A DNA stretch of 33,437 nucleotides from Amphimedon queenslandica. Taxonomy: Eukaryota > Porifera > Demospongiae > Haplosclerida > Niphatidae. The position numbers and the translations under genes are program-made. Every line of letters begins with the position of its first letter. The stretch's first letter is position 1. Below the pieces are notes generated by a model that saw nothing but the letters and a program-made list of their open reading frames with translations, was not told the origin of the DNA and searched no databases. Of this stretch, positions 20,567 to 31,150 are shown piece after piece. Location: contig NW_003546838.1 in NCBI RefSeq assembly GCF_000090795.2, positions 1 through 33,437 of the forward strand. The letters run 5' to 3'.

Positions 20567-23500
20567 ATGTCTGCAAGTGATGCGCTAACAGTCTGTAATG
20601 TATTCTGGGGGAACAGATTAGCCTCTCAGCCTCACTTACCTCACCATGCAAAGCTTAACTTCACCGCCTTCTGGCCTGACAAGAGAACATTCATCGAGCT
20701 CTATCGATTGACTACAGACTCTGAGCGGCTCCTTGATGATCTCGTGAAGCTTTTACTGGCTAGTCACACGATAGAACCACTCCAGGCGCTTTTATCTGAA
20801 GGATTACTAAAATGGGATCAAAAGTATGCAGGAATCCATGTAATTGAAATGTATTGTCATTCTTTCTATATTAGGTTTCCTGGCAACATGTCATTTGCTC
20901 ATTTGGTATGTGCACTTAATCCAGTTGCTCTCCTACAATTGTTAGTTAATTATACACCAGAGGCTAATGGAACTTGGACCACTAAAGACAATAAAGGTAC
21001 TATGATCTCATTATTTGTGGGCTTGTTCTAATTAAATTGTGGGTGTGTTTAGGTCGTGACCCATTGAGCGTCTGTTTTGATTCTGATTGTCGTAAATTTG
21101 TAGCTAAAAATGTGAAGGGACTAAATAATAAAAAGAACAAAAATCAAGTAGATCTCCTATCGTTGTCAATAATAATAATACTTCTTAATTATTTCTTATT
21201 GCAGAATTCACCTTTATCATTGACAGAAGAAGTAAAGAATACATTGTTATCATTAGCAAGTGCCCCTGAAGGATTATATGATTTAGCTATTTTAATACAA
21301 GTTAGTATTTTCTTAAAATGCTGCATTTTATTATTTCTTTTTTATGTTAGATGTATGCTGTTAATGTTAACGAAGTGAAAGATGACGAAGGAAATTCATT
21401 GCTTCACTTGGCAGCCCAAGGAGGTTTGTTTTTATTCACTAATAATAATAATAATAATATTGATTTTTATGCCAATATACATCATCTATTTCTTCTGTAA
21501 TCAGGGCTACCTTGCCTCCCTCAATTGTTTTATCTGATCCAATTCTGTTGTGGGGATATCAGTAATGTGATCAATGAACTGAAAATGACACCTGCCTGCT
21601 TATCAGCTAAACTGGGCGATGAGAAGATAACAGACTTATTGATTTGTGTTTTTGGTGTCAGCGTACACAGCACTGACCTATTGTTGGGGTGGTCTTTATT
21701 GCATTATGCAGCTAGATACGGACACTCAGAATTAATAAGGTACAAACAAATAATCTTAATAATTTTCTACACCTCAATTTTATTACAAATATTATATTAT
21801 TATCATATTGATGCTTTTATGTGAGCTCATTCAGATTGTAACATTTTTGAGCTACATACTGTACATGTATATGAACATGTACATGTATATGAGCATGCAA
21901 GTTTATTGCTAATTGAAAAGTGCTACATGTACTGTAGTTTACAGCAACAATCTCTATCCTAAAACAAACACTTGACATGTTGATTCAATCTATTCTGTGT
22001 ACCATATTAGTGCATGTATAAGTACACATGCATATAATTATATTGCCCTCTCTTATTTGCAGCCCTGACTAATAATATTAATTATTATTCTTAATAGGAT
22101 TTTACTGGACAGAGGTGCTGATCCTAATCAAGAAGACATCAGTAAATGCATACCTAGTTTCTTGGCTCAGAGACACGGCCACAATGACTGCTATCGTATT
22201 CTAATGCAGCACGTTAGGGACAGAATTGAAGACTTAGCACGAAAAGCCACTGAAGTATAACACTTATTAGTAGTAGCAGAGTAGCTTCATGTAGTCTTGC
22301 TGTTTTTAGGGCACATTGGTAATAAACGAATTGAGTCCGTCTGATATTTGTGCTGTTACTGCTGACGGATTTACATTATTAATGAAAGCAGTGATTGGTA
22401 ATAGAACTGCAACAGCGCGTGAGCTTTTAAAGTTTGAATGCTGTCCTAAAGACTTTAGACAAATGAAAGTAGGTAGTGTATAGTAGCAGAGTATAGTAAT
22501 AGAGTATAGTAATGGAGGAGAGTTAATTCATGTATGATACTGTGTGTGTACATCAATGTAGTTACCAGATACCTCATCATTGGAGGATAGTACTGGTTTA
22601 CCAACTGTACCACACCATATTGAACAATCTTTAAAAACAGCTGTAACCCTTGCAGCTGAAAACGGATTTACAGAATGTCTACATGTATTACTCAAGTCAG
22701 TAGTACTTGAGACTGTATCTATTATTGCTTTTATATAATTTTGCATGTACATGTAGTGGTGGGGCCCATCCTGCTATAGCAGACAGTCAGAATTGGCTAC
22801 CAATTCATTATGCAAGCTCAGGTGGTCATAAAGAAAGTGTTAAAGCAATTGTGTCGCATCCTAAAGGACTGACAGGCTTAAAACTGGCCATCAGTTTGGC
22901 TGAATATAATGGACGCTCAGATATTGTTAGCATTCTTAACACTGCCTTGGAAAAGTAAGTATATTGACTGATTATTATTATTATTATTATTATTATCATT
23001 GTATTCAGGCGTCAGAGAGATATAGTTACGCCTACATTGTTTGAAATTGCTGTTGATGGCGACAAAGATCTCTTGTATCAGCTACTTGAAAATGGCGATG
23101 ATGTCAATCCTACAGTAAGAAGGAGAGAGAGAGAGAGAACGGGGAGAGAGAGAGAGAGAGAGAGAGAGCAAAAGGCTTGATGTTTTAAGTTATGAAATGG
23201 ACATTTGATTAGGAATTTTCATTCCTTTCAAAAATTTTGTTGTGCTATCATAATGGTGTACACTCTTTTAACGTTGAACTGTGAAGCCTGTTCTCAGCTT
23301 TTATACTGCTATGATGTAAAAAGTCTATCGTGGGTCGTACTGTATGCAACTCCTTAATGATAATCATAGCTTCTTTGTATACACAAGAGCTGTGAACAGC
23401 TGTGTGTGGTGTTAATAATAATATCTAATTAAATGAGTGGGTGCCATATTCACATGTCTTCACATTCTATAGAATGAATTATCAGAATGGCCACTGTATA

Positions 23501-26500
23501 AAGCAGCCTCATTTGGACACATTGAGGTCATTAAGATGCTTTTTGAGGTACTACAAAACATACAATCATTACAATATTTTAATATAATTATTTATAGCAT
23601 GGAGGTATAGTTGTACGCCACAATAGCCTTAATCTGAACAGTCCGCTCCACCCAGCTGCTTTAGGGGGACACTATGAAGTACTAGTGTAAGACATTTATT
23701 AAGCACAAGTGTACTTATGTACTTATTGATTTATTTATCTGCAATAGGTTTCTATTAGAACATTGTTCCAAAGATGCCTCCTCATCAAGTGCCGAGTATT
23801 TGGATATAAATGAAAAGAATGGAGCTGGGTCCTCTCCACTAGAACTAGCAATGTCACACGGGCATAGCAAAGTGGTCCAGTAAGAAAAATACTCTCACAT
23901 TTAATAGCAAGAGTTATTTTTATAATGTAGGTTGCTGTTGGATAATGGAGCCATTACAACATTGCCTGACTCCACTGGACGGCTATTAACTTGCAATGCA
24001 TTTGGCGGAATACAGTTTCTATTAGAGAGTCATCGGAAGCAGTTAATGGACAGGTAATATTGTGTAGCATGAAATTACCTAGTGTACTGTTTATATATGT
24101 ATTCTATTTGTATTATATTATAATTATATTATATGTATATCAGGGTTTCCCACAAAGCATGCTGAGTGAGCTAAAAAGCATGCTTCATGAACAGACAAGC
24201 CTTATATGAGCATGTGGCTTTTGGAACAACTTTTAAAATTCATTAAAAAATCCAATTTTTAGCTGAATCAGCTCAAACTTTCCATGCAGCATAAGTACAT
24301 GTATATGCACTAGAAAAATTATAAAAATAAAGACTTTTCTCTTGGTTGTTTTTGGCAAAATTTGGCCAATTAGGGTCTTTGACCAGATTTTGAGCCACTT
24401 TAAAAATTTACCAAAGGCCTAGCGCTAAGACAAAATCCTGTGGGAAAACATGATGTTTATACATGTATGTATGTATGTACATGTATGTATGTATGTATGT
24501 ATGTACATGTACATGTGTACTCTTGCACATAGGGTAGTGAAGGCTTTAAAAGAGCAAAAGTCATTGAAAGACTTTAAATTATTATGGAAGGTAAAATAAT
24601 GTTTAATAAATAATAACCAATAATGTACTATTTATTAGTATCCAAGTGATTTCAATATCCGAGACCATCACGGGGACACTGTTCTTATGGTTGGGGCCAG
24701 ATATGCTAAACCTGACGTGGTCGAGTTCCTATTGCAATCTGCTTCTCAATATAACAATGACATGAAAGTAGTAGTATCAGCACCCACACCAAGGTAGTTT
24801 TAATTAACAGTATTTTCATTCATTCATTTATGAATACTTTGATTTTAGATTAAAGGGTCGTTCTAATCACTCTCGTGAATTCAATTCGTCAATCGAAGAC
24901 AGCGTTCATTCCGACAATCCTTACGGCTACATGAGGAGGCGTGAGTCTATAGATCAACTGCCACGCCCACAAACATCACGAAAACAATCAAACAGGAGAA
25001 GGTTATTTATTTATTTGTTTGTTTATTTATTTATTTATTTATATGTTGTTAGTGTTCGTAGCTCAAGGCAGTTTTTAAATAGTCATGAGACCAATGGTTA
25101 TTATGGTGGAGGAGGTCCTGTGAGTACTACAGAGGAAGAGACCAGTAGCGATGAGTCTTTCAATGAAGGACAGTACATCAGGCTGAATAAACCAATCAGC
25201 TCTCATGCCTATGCATCATGCCCCAAAGGGAATGATGGCATGCCCACTGGACACTGTACACCTTCAGGTAATTTTATTATGATTATTATTTAATTTGGGT
25301 ATTAGTAAAAGTAGAAATGAAACAAAACCAGAAACAGAAAGAAACAATCTCCCAATGTAATTTTAATTTTTGTTAGAAGTCTCCTAGTCATGCCAGGAGT
25401 TCCTTACTTATGTAAGGAGTCCCCTAGTTAGCTTAGGAGTCCCCAAGGTTGGGTTTAGGGTCAGGGTTGCCAGCTCATGAACAAAGTTCATAGATTTATG
25501 AACTTTTCAACCTTGGCATGAACTTTTCATGAACTACTTTTTTTCATGAACTTTCATGAACTTTTGAGAATTTTCCTAAACTTTGCAAATTTAATGCTTG
25601 ACTAGCTTTAATGCCATTATCTTTGCAATATACAGTGTTTTGCTCTCAAAATGAGCCATCAGTATTCATTTCAGCAAGATTTCAGTGATAAGCTGAAAGT
25701 TATAAAATTAATTATTACAGTTATTAAGTAGTTATAAAAGTTAATTTTAGTGGTTATTAAAGTTAAGTAAGTAGTTATCTGTAGTTATTAACCAGTGATT
25801 GCAAAATTTTGAAAAACATGAACTTTTTTGTGAAAATATGAACTTTTTGACAAAATTTTGTGAACAATTGGCCAAACCCATCTGGCAACACTGTTTAGGG
25901 TTTAGTTTTTTTAAATTTTAGAGCGTCCCTGGTCATGTTAGGAGTCCCCTAGTTATGTTACAAGTCCTCTAATTATGTTAGGGGTCCTCTAGTTTTTGTT
26001 TATGTTCTGGTTTCTTTCCGTTTCTGGTTTCGTTTCGTTTCTACTATGCTTTTTTTCAAAAAATGGCTCCAAAATTACCCCCAATTTCTATTATGTACTT
26101 ATGCTGCATAGAAAATTTATTTTGATACAAATATTTGTTATTTTATCAGGACTAGTTTGTTTGACTAGTACCAGAGATGGTATGACAGCACTGCATAGAG
26201 CAGTCGAGGGGAATCAGCATAAAATAATCCCACTCCTTCTTGCTGCTGATCCTAAAGTAGCCAATATTCAAGATAGGAATGGACGCTCTCCTCTTCATCT
26301 CGCTTGTGATCTTAATTATAAAAACTGTGTCATTTCTTTATTTGTAAGTCATTAGTATTATTTTAGGCAGTCTTTGCTGGAGTAAGATAAAATTCCCTTT
26401 ATCATTCATAGAATTATCGTGGCATCATTATCAACACTACACTTCGTGATGTTTCAAACAAATTAGCAGAAGAGCTTGCCCTTAACACAAGACTAAGAAA

Positions 26501-27386
26501 CAGAGTAATAACAATGGATACCATGTGACTGTCACAATGATGATCTTATCACTATTGTTATTATTAGGTTAAGAAATACAGAGAAAAGCAGTTAAAAGAC
26601 GCCCATCCAGCCAGACGACCGTTACCACCAGAACCAAAAGCGTCTCCTAGCATCAGACAAAAGCCGAGAAAAATTCCACATGCAAGTACACCTAACAGCA
26701 ATGGACACACCCCCAGACACACCCCTGGATACACTCCTGGACACACCCCTGGATACACCCCCGGACACACCCCTGGATACACACCCTCTCGATATCAGTC
26801 ACCTATTCATCCAGCTGTGAGAGATGACCCCAGGGGATCAAGACGCCATCTTGATTTTGTACCAGAGGACAGGCCACCTCACCTCCCCCACCCTTCCCTT
26901 GGACTCACAATGGAGCAAGACATGAGGAGACAAGGCCCAGAGTATGAACCAGCTGGCAGTGTTTTAAACGTTGGTGGACCTGGGAGCGTTTATGGAGACG
27001 GAAGTGCCTATGGACGAGGTCCAGGGAGTGTCTATCGAAATGGGCCTGGTAGTGTTTATGAACGAGGCCAAGGAAATATTTATGAACGAGGTCCAGGGAG
27101 TGTCTATGAACGAGGTCCAGGAAGCGTCTATGGAAATGGGCCCGGAAATGTTTATGAACGAGGACCTGGTAGTGCTTATGAACGAGGCCCTGGTAGTGTA
27201 TATGAACAGAGCCCTGGTAGCGTCTATGGACGTGGCCCAGAAAGTGTCTATGGACGAGGTCCTGGGAGTGTTCGCAGTGGTGATGGCTATAGATCTGCTG
27301 ATCCAAATAACTATAGGCCTCATGTGCCAAGAGGAAGACATGGTAAGCAAAAGAGATAGAGTATGTTTATAATTTAATCTCTCTCC

Positions 27387-27474
<88 letters not shown>

Positions 27475-27687
27475 CCCCTTTCCCTCTCAGCTGATGACGA
27501 TGACCCAGGATACAACAGTGTCTCTCCTCCTAATCATGGTGGATCCCGTCCAGTGTTACCTCTTCCTTTCCCCTCCCATGGTCCCTCTAGTGTAATACCT
27601 GAAGTATCAATATCTCCTACCAGTTCGATGGATCGTGTTGCAGTCTTGAGGGACATTGCTCCTTATGATGATGTCCCTGATCACTAG
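20567..27687 (+). CDS. Large ankyrin-repeat protein with Tyr-rich octapeptide repeats
   Basis: Exons: 20567-20823, 20875-20996, 21053-21147, 21205-21300, 21351-21423, 21505-21739, 22098-22254, 22310-22468, 22562-22695, 22757-22954, 23009-23114, 23473-23547, 23598-23686, 23748-23879, 23931-24053, 24533-24590, 24639-24793, 24849-25001, 25053-25267, 26150-26343, 26412-26504, 26568-27342, 27491-27687; 3891 nt, 1296 aa, all phases consistent. Residues 1-~185 (MSASDALTVCNVFWGN...) match nothing I know. Ankyrin repeats follow from ~190 to ~800: GNSLLHLAAQGG, GWSLLHYAARYGHSELI, ILLDRGADPNQED, WLPIHYASSGGH, SPLHPAALGGHYEVLV. Two clear ones come after a disordered insert: DGMTALHRAVEGN, NGRSPLHLACDLN. 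The C-terminal ~320 aa are disordered, with TPGYTPGH and GPGSVYER arrays. No membrane segment or catalytic domain is seen. It is probably a scaffold; no orthologue is recognised. Confidence 0.85.
23118..23168. repeat. (GA)n microsatellite
   Basis: An interrupted GAGA tract just downstream of the donor at 23115 in the ankyrin gene. Confidence 0.9.
24141..24460. mobile_element. Dispersed element related to the 177-bp family (ankyrin intron)
   Basis: It begins CAGGGTTTCCCACAAAGCAT and ends near CCTGTGGGAAAAC, giving short imperfect inverted ends. Inside is the family core CAGCTCAAACTTTCCATG, then CAGCATAAGTACATGTATATG. The left 35 bp match, in reverse, the right end of the element at 32091-32427. 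It fills most of ankyrin intron 24054-24532 and has no coding capacity. Confidence 0.75.
24455..24523. repeat. (TGTA/TATG)n low-complexity tract
   Basis: Irregular ATGTATGT and ACATGTAC repeats directly after the dispersed element. Confidence 0.85.
25310..26045. mobile_element. Outer inverted-repeat element with internal ~21-bp tandem array
   Basis: A left arm GTAGAAATGAAACAAAACCA plus GAAACAGAAAGAAAC (25311-25345) is answered by a reverse-complementary right arm ending GGTTTCGTTTCGTTTCTACT (~26010-26044). Just inside each arm are degenerate copies of GGAGTCCCCTAGTTATGTTA, about four on each side (25375-25445 and 25921-25995). A hAT-like MITE interrupts the array. The whole lies in ankyrin intron 25268-26149. 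Confidence 0.8.
25462..25893. mobile_element. hAT-like MITE, 432 bp, with 8-bp target duplication
   Basis: The ends CAGGGTTGCCAG and CTGGCAACACTG are inverted repeats with one mismatch. The flanks TTTAGGGT (25454-25461) and TTTAGGGT (25894-25901) are identical 8-bp duplications, the size made by hAT transposases. The interior repeats TCATGAACTTT motifs in both orientations. No ORF for a transposase. Confidence 0.9.
26051..26140. repeat. Reverse fragment of the 177-bp family
   Basis: AAAATGGCTCC, TTACCCCCAATTT and TATGTACTTATGCTGCATAG are the reverse complement of consecutive parts of the BMAL-intron unit. It abuts the outer inverted-repeat element. Confidence 0.8.
26704..26788. repeat. Coding 24-bp repeat (HTPGYTPG)
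   Basis: About three and a half copies of an octapeptide TPGHTPGY inside ankyrin-gene exon 22. Confidence 0.9.
26976..27272. repeat. Coding 24-bp repeat array (GPGSVYER), ~12 copies
   Basis: Tandem octapeptides G-P-G-S-V-Y-[EG]-[RN] within ankyrin exon 22, with one six-residue unit (GSAYGR). Nearly every unit keeps the tyrosine; the last ends GSVRSG. The array is in frame and uninterrupted. Confidence 0.95.
27388..27468. repeat. (CT)n microsatellite
   Basis: About 80 bp of CT forming the polypyrimidine region of the last ankyrin intron (27343-27490). Confidence 0.95.
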
Positions 27688-27970
27688 TTTTAAATGATTT
27701 TTAACTTTTTGAATTAATGATTTTTACGATTATTTTAATTTTTTTTTTAATTTATAATAATTTATAATTTATTTTTATCATCAGTGTGATCATTAATAAT
27801 TAAAGTTTTTAATTCTAATTCTCATGAATAATACCAATTAGTTTCATGACGTCATTTATAATTAACTTGCTACATCCGGTTTTATTATCATGAATATTAA
27901 TTACTCTAATTTCATGACCTCATTATTATAATTAGCTAATTACATCCGGTTTCATCCTCATCGAGTCAAC
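27688..27970. promoter_or_regulatory. Upstream region of the decarboxylase gene with duplicated segment
   Basis: Two ~55-bp direct copies at ~27841-27895 and ~27910-27964 share TTTCATGAC.TCATT, TATAATTA and TACATCCGGTTT. The first contains a perfect CRE, TGACGTCA (27847-27854); the second has TGACCTCA. The repeated CATCCGGT resembles an ETS-type site. The left part is AT-rich ankyrin 3' sequence. Confidence 0.65.
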
Positions 27971-30900
27971 ATGGCTAACCAAACTGGTAACTTTGGATAT
28001 GACAGAGATCTCTCTGGTCTATTTGACGTCATTGTTGGGCTGTGCAAGGACTATATGCTCCAGTATGAAGACAGAGATAGCAAAGTGATAGAATTTCGCA
28101 GCCCAAGCGAGATATCCTCACTCGTTGACATGAGCCTACCAGAAGAGCCCGTTGATGAAGACAGGATAGTAGAGCAAGTGAAGAGCGTATTAAAATACTC
28201 TGTGCATACAAGTAAGGGATAGCTGCTTAAAAGCATGACACAATAACTATAATAATTAAAATGTGTGGGAAGATTGACCTTTCCATCTCATTCACTGATA
28301 ATGAATATTATTGATATTACCAATATAATATTGGTATTTACTCTTGGTATTACTATTATTACTCATTACTAATTACTATAATTATTATCACATTGTTTTA
28401 TTAAAATAGACCATCCGTATTGTAATAATCAGTTGTGGTCCAGTGGAGTGGATCAGGTTGGTCTACTGGGACAGTTCCTGACCTCCACTGTTCATACGTT
28501 GATGTATACCTTTGAAATGGCTCCTGTCTTCACTGTAATGGAGGCCACCATATTGCAGAGACTGAGGCAGATGATAGGATGGTCTGGTGGAGAAGGAGAT
28601 GGAATATTTACTCCTGGTTAGTCTTATTTTAATTTACAAGCTGTGAACAAGGCCTTGAACAAGCCTTAAGTAGGAGTCAAAAAGCAATAATATGCACAAA
28701 ACTTTAGTGAAGAGAATTAGAGAATATTATTATACATTGTGGGTAGTATAACTGCTTTTTATTGCTCTTCTTCTCATTAGGTGGCTCAATTGCTAATTTG
28801 TATGGTTTGATGGCTGCACGATATCATAAATATCCAGAAACCAAAGAAAAGGGGATACAGCATTTACCACGTCTAGTTATATTTGGATCTGAACAAGTAT
28901 GAACAAGGAGCAATCTTACTGGCAATCTTACTTTATGTTCTCTCTCTCTCTGCTCTCTTTCCCACCCTCTCACACTCTCTCTTGTGTATGTACAGTGTCA
29001 TTATTCTAATCAAAAGTCAGCCATTATAATGGGGATTGGGACTGAGGCTGTCATTAAAGTTAAATGTGATCCCTTGTAAGTTAATGCATGAAGTTTTTGC
29101 ACCTTCTGCTAAAGAGAAAGCCAATCGCAAATAAGAGTTTACTCTAACTATTTATTATTATTACTAGTGGTAAAATGGATCCAGTTGACCTTGATAAACA
29201 AATTGAAGAAGCTAAAACTAAAGTAACTAGTGCCTATAATTAAATAATGAATACAGTTGCTTTAGGGATATGCTCCATTTGCCGTGGTAGCAACTTCAGG
29301 CAGTACAGTAATTGGTGCTTTTGATCCAATCGGTCCAATCGCTGACGTTTGTGATAAGCACAATCTGTGGCTGCATATTGATGTACGTTATTAATAATAG
29401 TCAATTTATTATTTGTAATAGTTATGTAATTGTAATAATAGTTAATTAATAGCTAATTAATTGATTATTAATAGGCTGCTTATGGTGGAGGTGTTTTATT
29501 TTCTGATAACTACAGACATTTAATGGCCAATGCACACAGGTAATGAAGAAAGGGAGGGAAGTTAATGCTAACTATTATTCTTTAAATTGTAGAAGTGACT
29601 CCATTACTTGGGATCTGCATAAAAGTGCTACTGTGCCACAGCAATGCTCCGCCATTTTATTGAAACACAAGGTATTTAATTATTATGGTAAAATATCCAA
29701 CATTATTATTATTATTTTATTATTATTATTATTATTGTTAGGGTTTATTAGCAATGTGTAATTCGACAAAGGCAAGCTATTTATTTCAAAGAGATAAACA
29801 GAATTACGATGTGAGTTTTGATACTGGAGACAAGTCAATACAGTGTGGAAGACTCAATGATGTATTGAAACTATGGATCATGTGGAAAGCTAAAGTACAT
29901 GCTTCATTACTGTACCATTATTATTTATTTACTTGTTCTTCGTGCAGGGAAAGAATGGATTTGCTAAACAAATGGACAACTCGATTGGGCTTGCCAAGTG
30001 TGTAATAATTATAAGCTTAGAGTATGAATATTCTCTTTTTTTGTTTGTAGGTATTTGGCAAAGAGAGTAAAGGAGAGAGACGACTTTGAATTAATATTAG
30101 TAAGTGACTAAAGTCCATTTGTGTTCACCTGAGCCCTTGTTTTCTTGCAATAACTTTTGACTTACAAGTTCTATTGTAAAAATAAACATACCAGTGCATT
30201 CCTATCCTTTTGCCGCATCTATTGTACTACTTAAGAAGTAGCTGTAGCTCTTTAGCTCCAAGTTGGCTGTATAACCCATGCAGAAAGTACAGCCGGCATA
30301 CTTTTCACAATATTATTTCATTGTGTTAATTATTGGGTGGGGTTTCTAATCACTTCCTGGGCTCAAGTAAATGCAAATGGACTTTAATAATTGTTGCTAA
30401 GAAGAGCTCAACCTCACAATACAATAATTATATATTTATCATCATTATTCATTGTTAGGAGCCTGAGTACACTAATGTTTGTTTTTGGTACATTGCTCCA
30501 AGTGTGCGTGGGATCACTGATCAGAACGAAAGGAAACAAAAATTGAACGGGATAGCCCCCAAAATAAAAGCAAGACTAATGGCAGCTGGTACACTAATGC
30601 TAGGATACCAACCATTAGGTAAGTATTGTAATTGACCTATGCTATATTATACCTAGTCTGGTAACCAGCCCCTTGCAAAACATGCATAAGGGGCTAGTTT
30701 TGCAAGAGGCTGGTTACCAGATTACTATATACTGTATGTCAGGATACATTCACAGCTGCTTATTTTTGCAATTTCTATTGGCTTCGCATGATATTTAATT
30801 GGACCTTTTTATTAGTTTTTTTTATTATCACGAAAATAAGCAGCCACAAATATATCCCAACCTACAGTATTACATATACACCCTTTACTCTCTCTCTCTC

Positions 30901-31018
30901 TCTCTCTCTAGGAGAATATCCTAACTTTTTTAGAATGGTCACAACATGCCCACAAGGCAAAGAAGCAGACATGGACTTTTTACTAAATGAGATCAAAAGA
31001 CTAGGAAAAGACTTGTAA
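27971..31018 (+). CDS. PLP-dependent acidic amino-acid decarboxylase (GAD/CSAD/GADL1 group)
   Basis: Group II decarboxylase; relatives decarboxylate glutamate (to GABA), cysteine sulfinate or aspartate. Exons: 27971-28211, 28410-28616, 28781-28896, 28996-29075, 29168-29222, 29266-29382, 29475-29539, 29593-29671, 29742-29894, 29948-29997, 30051-30099, 30459-30618, 30912-31018; 492 aa, the CSAD size rather than the ~585 of GAD67. Landmarks: [43 protein letters not shown], then SITWDLHKS with the PLP lysine, [52 protein letters not shown], and a C-terminus [11 protein letters not shown]. The usual WNPHK is WDLHK and the usual DAAWGG is DAAYGG. Substrate cannot be assigned: loop features are mixed between GAD and CSAD. 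Confidence 0.94.
30657..30721. repeat. Hairpin-forming inverted repeat in decarboxylase intron 12
   Basis: A left arm 30657-30681 (TCTGGTAACCAGCC...) pairs with 30697-30721 over 25 bp with a single mismatch and a 15-nt loop. The loop contains AAGGGGCT (30688-30695), which could instead pair with AGCCCCTT (30667-30674) of the left arm. Confidence 0.9.
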
Positions 31019-31150
31019 CAATTTTATAGCTGAGTATTTATTTATTTAATTTTTGCTATAATATTGCTATGCTAAGATAATATTATTATTATACTTAAAA
31101 CATAATAATAATAATAAGTGATAATTGTAGATGTTTCCATGTTTTTGCTG
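31019..31150. other. Convergent spacer, decarboxylase / TTC21B
   Basis: 132 bp between the stops of two converging genes; AT-rich with ATT/AAT repeats. It must hold both 3' ends. Confidence 0.5.

Noticed and set aside
21850-21900. Possible functional ACATGTATATGA repeats
   Set aside because: Two short alternating purine-pyrimidine copies of the kind seen in many introns here; nothing supports a role.
24991-25060. Reading through the TTTA repeat as coding (LFIYLFVYLFIYLYV) giving a membrane helix
   Set aside because: It is a 51-nt intron with GTTATT donor and TTGTTAG acceptor; the helix is a translation of the repeat.
26564-27515. Minus-strand and alternate-frame open frames over the repeat region
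   Set aside because: They are shadows of ankyrin exon 22 and the CT microsatellite; only the plus frame joins in phase with flanking exons.
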